Assembly (NCBI GenBank): GCA_026413225.1
Contig: JAPMTP010000078.1
Coordinates: 186,001-250,000 of the forward strand
Direction of reading: 5' to 3'
Length of the DNA stretch: 64,000 nucleotides
DNA from: Otis tarda
Taxonomy: Eukaryota; Chordata; Aves; Otidiformes; Otididae
The first letter of the stretch is position 1; each line of letters opens with the position of its first letter. Positions 59,460 to 64,000 of the stretch are shown here, in pieces. The position numbers were made by a program, and so were the translations under genes. Below the pieces are notes generated by a model that did not search any database, was not told the origin of the DNA, and saw only the letters and a list, made by a program, of their open reading frames with translations.

Positions 59460-62400
59460 GCTGTAGGTGCGCTGCCAATGGCCGCTGAGGAGCAGCAAGA
59501 GCTTGAGTGTCTGGCACTTTTGGTGTGGGAGCAATCGTCCAACGTTCGTGACATTTCGGGGTTTTTTACAGTGGGCGCCCACATGCAGCTGATGGTAAAC
59601 TTCGAAGCCCTGTTCGTCAGGGAAAGCCCGGAGCCCCAATGTCTCTGGTGCGGTAGGTGGACTGCCAATGGCCGCTGAGGAGCAGCAAGAGCTTGAGTGG
59701 CTGGCACTTTTGGTGTTGGAGCAATCGTCCGACGTTCGTGATTTTTTGGGTTTTTTTTTGGGAAGCGCCCAGGTGCAGCTGGTGGTAAACGTGGAAGCCC
59801 TGTTCGTCAGGGAAACCCCAGAGCCCCAGTGTCTGTGCTGCTGTAGGTGCGCTGCCAATGGCCGCTGAGGAGCAGCAAGAGCTTGAGTGGCTGGCACTTT
59901 TGGTGTGGGAGTAATCGTCCGACGTTCGTTATTTTTCGGGGTTATTTTCAGGGGACGCTCAGGTGCAGCTGGTGGTAAACGTGGAAGCCCTGTTCGTCAG
60001 GGAAACCCCAGAGCCCCAGTGTCTGTGCTGCTGTAGGTGCGCTGCCAATGGCCACTGAGGAGCAGCAAGAGCTTGAGTGGCTGGCACTTTTGGTGTGGCA
60101 GCAATCTTCCGACGTTGCTGATTTTTCAGGGTTTTTTTTCAGGGTGCGCCCACGTGCAGCTGGCGGTAAACGTTGAAGACCTGTAAGTCAGGGAAAGGCC
60201 GGAGCCCCAGTGTCTGTGCTGCTGTAGGTGCGCTGCCAATGGCCGCTGAGGAGCAGCAAGAGCTTGAGTGGCTGGCACTTTTGGTGTGGGAGCAATCGTC
60301 CGACGTTCATGATATTTCGGGGTTTTTTTTCAGTGGTCGACCACATGCAGCTGATGGTAAACGTCGAAGCCCTGTTCGTCAGGGAAAGCCCGGGGCCCCA
60401 ATGTCTGTGCTGCTGTAGGTGCGCTGCCAATGGCCGCTGAGGAGCAGCAAGAGCTTGAGTGGCTGGCAATTTTGGTGTGGGAGCAATGGTCCGACGTTCG
60501 TGATTTTTCGGGGTTTTTTTTCAGTGGGCGCCCACATGCAGCTGGTGGTAAACGTCTAAGCCCTGTTCGTCAGGGAAAGCCCGGAGCCCCAGTGTGTGTG
60601 CTGCTGTAGGTGCACTGCCAATGGCCGCTGAGGAGCAGCAAGAGCTTGAGTGGCTGGCACTTTTGGTGTGGGAGCAATGGTTCGACGTTCGTGATATTTC
60701 GGGGATTTTTTAGGGTGCACCTACGTGCAGCTGGTGGTAAACGTCGAAGCCCTGTTTGTCAGGGAAAGCCCGGAGCCCCAATGTCTGTGCTGCTGTAGGT
60801 GCACTGCCAATGGCCGCTGAGGAGCAGCAAGAGCTTGAGTGGCTGGCACTTCTGGTGTGGGAGCAATCGTCCGACGTTCGTGATTTTTTGGGGTTTTTTT
60901 TTCAGTGAGCGCCCTGGTGCAGCTGGTGGTAAACGTTGAAGCCCTGCTCCTCAGGGAAAGCCGGGAGCCCCAATGTCTGTGCTGCGGTAGGTGCGCTGCC
61001 AATGGCCGCTGAGGAGCAGCAAGAGCTTGAGTGGCTGGCACTTTTGGTGTGGGAGCAATCGTCCAACGTTCGTGATTTTTGGGGTTTTTTTTCAGGGAGC
61101 GATCAAGTGCAGCTGGTGGTAAACGTCGAAACCCTGTTTGTCAGGGAAAGACCGGAGCCACAATACCTCTGGTGCGGTACGTGGACTGCCAATGGCCACT
61201 GAGGAGCAGCAAGAGCGTGAGTGGCTGGCACTTTTGGTGTGGGAGTAATGGTCCAACGTTCGTGATTTTTCACGGTTATTTTTAGGGGACGCCCAGGTGC
61301 AGCTGGTGGTAACTGTGGAAGCCCTGTTCGTCAGGGAAAGCACGGAGCCCCAATGTCTGTGCTGCTGTAGGTGCGCTGCCAATGGCCGCTGAGGAGCAGC
61401 AAGAGCTTGAGTGTCTGGCACTTTTGGTGTGGGAGCAATAGTCCAACGTTCGTGACATTTCGGGGTTTTTTTACAGTGGGCGCCCACATGCAGCTGATGG
61501 TAAACTTCGAAGCCCTGTTCGTCAGGGAAAGCCCGGAGCCCCAATGTCTCTGGTGCGGTTGGTGGACTGCCAATGGCCGCTGAGGAGCAGCAAGAGCTTG
61601 AGTGGCTGGCACTTGTGGTGTTGGAGCAATCGTCCGACGTTCGTGATTTTTTGGGTTTTTTTTTGGGAAGCGCCCAGGTGCAGCTGGTGGTAAACGTGGA
61701 AGCCCTGTTCGTCAGGGAAACCCCAGAGCCCCAGTGTCTGTGCTGCTGTAGGTGCGCTGCCAATGGCCGCTGAGGAGCAGCAAGAGCTTGCGTGGCTGGC
61801 AATTTTGGTGTGGCAGCAATCTTCCGACGATGGTGATTTTTCGGGGTTTTTTTCCAGTGAGCGCCCACGTGCAGCTGGCGGTAAACGTTGAAGCCCTGTT
61901 CGTCAGGGAAAGTCGGAGCCCCAATGTCTCTGGTGCGGTAGGTGGACTGCCAATGTCCGCTGAGGAGCAGCAAGAGCTTGAGTGGCTGGCACTTTTGGTG
62001 TGGGAGTAATCGTCCGACGTTCGTTATTTTTCGGGGTTATTTTCAGGGGACGCTCAGGTGCAGCTGGTGGTAAACGTGGAAGCCCTGTTCGTCAGGGAAA
62101 CCCCAGAGCCCCAGTGTCTGTGCTGCTGTATGTGCGCTGCCAATGGCCACTGAGGAGCAGCAAGAGCTTGAGTGGCTGGCACTTTTGGTGTGGCAACAAT
62201 CTTCCGACGTTGCTGATTTTTCAGGGTTTTTTTTCAGGGTGCGCCCACGTGCAGCTGGCGGTAAACGTTGAAGACCTGTAAGTCAGGGAAAGGCCGGAGC
62301 CCCAGTGTCTGTGCTGCTGTAGGTGCGCTGCCAATGGCCGCTGAGGAGCAGCAAGAGCTTGAGTGGCTGGCACTTTTGGTGTGGGAGCAATCGTCCGACG

Positions 62401-63000
62401 TTCATGATATTTCGGGGTTTTTTTTCAGTGGTCGACCACATGCAGCTGATGGTAAACTTCGAAGCCCTGTTCGTCAGGGAAAGCCCGGGGCCCCAATGTC
62501 TGTGCTGCTGTAGGTGCGCTGCCAATGGCCGCTGAGGAGCAGCAAGAGCTTGAGTGGCTGGCACTTTTGGTGTGGGAGCAATGGTCCGACGTTCGTGATT
62601 TTTCGGGGTTTTTTTCAGTGGGCGCCCACATGCAGCTGGTGGTAAACGTCTAAGCCCTGTTCGTCAGGGAAAGCCCGGAGCCCCAGTGTGTGTGCTGCTG
62701 TAGGTGCACTGCCAATGGCCGCTGAGGAGCAGCAAGAGCTTGAGTGGCTGGCACTTTTGGTGTGGGAGCAATCGTCCAACGTTCGTTATTTCTTGGGGTT
62801 TTTTTCAGGGGGCGCCCTGGTGCAGCTGGTGGTAAACGTCGAAGCCCAGTTTGTCAGGGAAAGCCCGGAGACCTAATCTCTGTGCTGCTGTAGGTTCGCT
62901 GCCAATGGCCGCTGAGGAGCAGCAAGAGCTTGAGTGGCTGGCACTTTTGGTGTGGGAGCAATGGTCCGACGTTCGTGATTTTTTGGGGTTTTTTTTCCGG
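59460..63000 (+). repeat. 1905/2095-bp spaced duplication (10- to 11-mer)
   Basis: 59467-59868 matches 61371-61773 at an offset of about 1905. 60173-60570 matches 62268-62660 at an offset of 2095, so one extra monomer separates them in the second copy. Shared rare variants include GTTGAAGACCTGTAAGTCAG and GTGGTCGACCACATG. Confidence 0.88.
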
Positions 63001-63786
63001 GAGCGCACTGGTGCAGCTGGTGGTAAACGTCGAAGCCCTGTTCGTCAGGGAAAGCCCGGAGCCCCAATGTCTGTGGTGCTGTAGGTGCGCTGCCAATGGC
63101 CGCTGAGGAGCAGCAAGAGCTTGAGTGTCTGGCCCTTTTGGTGTTAGAGCAATGGTCCGACGTTCATGATCTTTCGGGGTTTTTTTTCAGGGGGCGCCCC
63201 AGTGTAGCTGGTGGTATACGTCGAAGCCCTGTTCGTCAGGGAAATCCCAGAGCCTCAATGTCTGTGCTGCTGTAGGTGCACTGCCAATGGCCGCTGAGGG
63301 GCAGCAAGAGCTTGAGTGGCTGGCCCTTTTGGTGCGGGAGCAATGGTCCGACGTTCGTGATTTTTCGAGTTTTTTTTTAAGGGGGCGCCCACGTGCAGCT
63401 GGTGGTAAACGTCGAAGCCCTGCTCCTCAGGGAAAGCCCGGAGCCTCAATGTCTGCGCTGCTGTACGTGCGCTACCAATGGCCGCTGAGGAGCAGCAAGA
63501 GCTTGAGTGTCTAGCACTTTTGGTGTGGGAGCAATCGTCCAACGTTCGTGATTTTTCGGATTTTTTTTCACTGGGCGCCCACGTGTAGCTGGTGGTAAAC
63601 GTCGAAGCCCTGTTCGTCAGGGAAAGCCCGGAGCCCCAGTGTCTGTGCTGCTGTAGGTGCGCTGCCAATGGCCGCTGAGGAGCAGCAAGAGCTTGAGTGG
63701 CTGGCCCTTTTGGTGTGGGAGCAATCGTCCGACGTTCGTGATTTTTTGGGTTTTTTTCAGGGAGTGCCCAAGTGCAGCTGGTGGTT

Positions 63787-64000
63787 GTCATGGTTTTGTT
63801 AGTGAGGGGGGGCCTAAGGTGGTAGCTTCTGCAGGAAACTGCTAGAAGTCGCTCCCCTTTGTTCAGTGGACTCGGCCGGGCCTAGGGCGGACCTGCTGCT
63901 GGCCAAGGTCGAGCCGATTTGTAGCAGAATGTTCCGTGATAACGCCTCTGCGATAACGTATTTAGAAGGGGAAAACAGAAAAAAAAAAGAGAGAAGAGAA
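63787..64000 (+). mobile_element. 5' part of avian LTR inserted in satellite
   Basis: The satellite breaks off inside GCAGCTGGTGG, and TGTCATGGTTTTGTTAGTGA begins a clean LTR start. From about 63817 it matches 6064-6240, the ~857-bp LTR nested in the proviruses, including CGTGATAACGCCTCTGCGAT, but with many substitutions, so it is an independent insertion. It is cut by the window end, so I cannot tell a solo LTR from a full element. Confidence 0.85.

Larger units (their letters stand above)
43236..63785 (+). repeat. ~190.6-bp satellite, subfamily II, about 108 monomers
   Basis: Head-to-tail monomers, more uniform than subfamily I. The conserved blocks are GAGGAGCAGCAAGAGCTTGA, GTGTGGGAGCAATCGTCCGA, CCCTGTTCGTCAGGGAAAGC and GTGCGCTGCCAATGGCCGC. 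The most variable part is a T tract (about 6-10 Ts) ending in CAG. No interruption by other sequence is visible over more than 20 kb until the LTR at 63787. Confidence 0.96.

Noticed and set aside
43236..63785. CENP-B box in the satellite
   Set aside because: TTCGTGATTTTTCGGGG comes close to the mammalian box, but the spacing is 8 and not 7 bases and the required A is missing. TTCGTCAGGG..CCCGG and the 744-bp TTCGTCGGTTGGAGGACG also fail on spacing. I do not claim a box.
43236..63785. CRISPR array, because of regularly spaced conserved blocks
   Set aside because: The spacing sequence is itself conserved between units, the period is ~190 bp, and the context is vertebrate satellite.
1178..63845. 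Hundreds of open frames of 60-290 codons across both satellites, including a recurring 93-aa frame beginning MPATQALAAPQ
   Set aside because: They recur with the repeat period, exist on both strands, change by frameshift between monomers and show no domain. They reflect few stop codons in the monomer.

Overview
This window is satellite-dominated vertebrate DNA, most likely from a bird and plausibly a passerine. The evidence for a bird is two long terminal repeats of avian ERVL/ERVK style, a degraded class I (gammaretrovirus-like) provirus, and a main satellite with a period of about 191 bp, the period reported for a zebra finch centromeric satellite (Tgut191A). I could not compare sequences, so the species and the centromeric location are inference. 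I see no host protein-coding gene, tRNA, rRNA or CRISPR array. The open frames in the satellites are by-products of repetition.

Layout: 1-4580, ~190-bp satellite on +. 4590-4858, the same satellite on - after an inverted junction. 4859-11367, provirus copy A on -. 11368-15459, a CpG-dense 744-bp satellite on +. 15460-15482, a 23-nt hairpin loop. 15483-15854, 744-bp satellite on -. 15855-22368, provirus copy B on +. 22369-24327, ~190-bp satellite, mostly -. 24328-27724, 744-bp satellite on -. 27725-34226, provirus copy C on +. 34227-43235, ~190-bp satellite on -. 43236-63785, about 108 monomers of a second ~190.6-bp subfamily on +. 63787-64000, the start of an LTR inserted in the array.

The large-scale design is a giant inverted repeat. 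Positions 1-15508 are the reverse complement of 24327-38326, except that the left arm has one extra 744-bp unit and one extra 758-bp tetramer. Copy B sits in the spacer, and its block is also a direct duplicate of the copy C block about 11.9 kb away. So satellite + provirus + satellite has been amplified as one unit in both orientations.

The two satellites are related. The 744-bp unit splits into four diverged submonomers (about 192, 190, 173 and 189 bp), each aligning to the ~190-bp monomer, so it is an old tetramer that became the unit of homogenisation.

All three proviruses are dead. Each lacks the 5' LTR and most of gag, has YVDN where reverse transcriptase needs YxDD, has a frameshift and a TAG in RT, and has an env reduced to a leader and a membrane anchor. 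Each carries the same two nested antisense LTRs, one with a recognisable 5-bp target duplication. These shared lesions predate the amplification. Private lesions then accumulated, and their distribution suggests that copy C is a mosaic of B-like and A-like sequence, as expected if palindrome arms undergo gene conversion.
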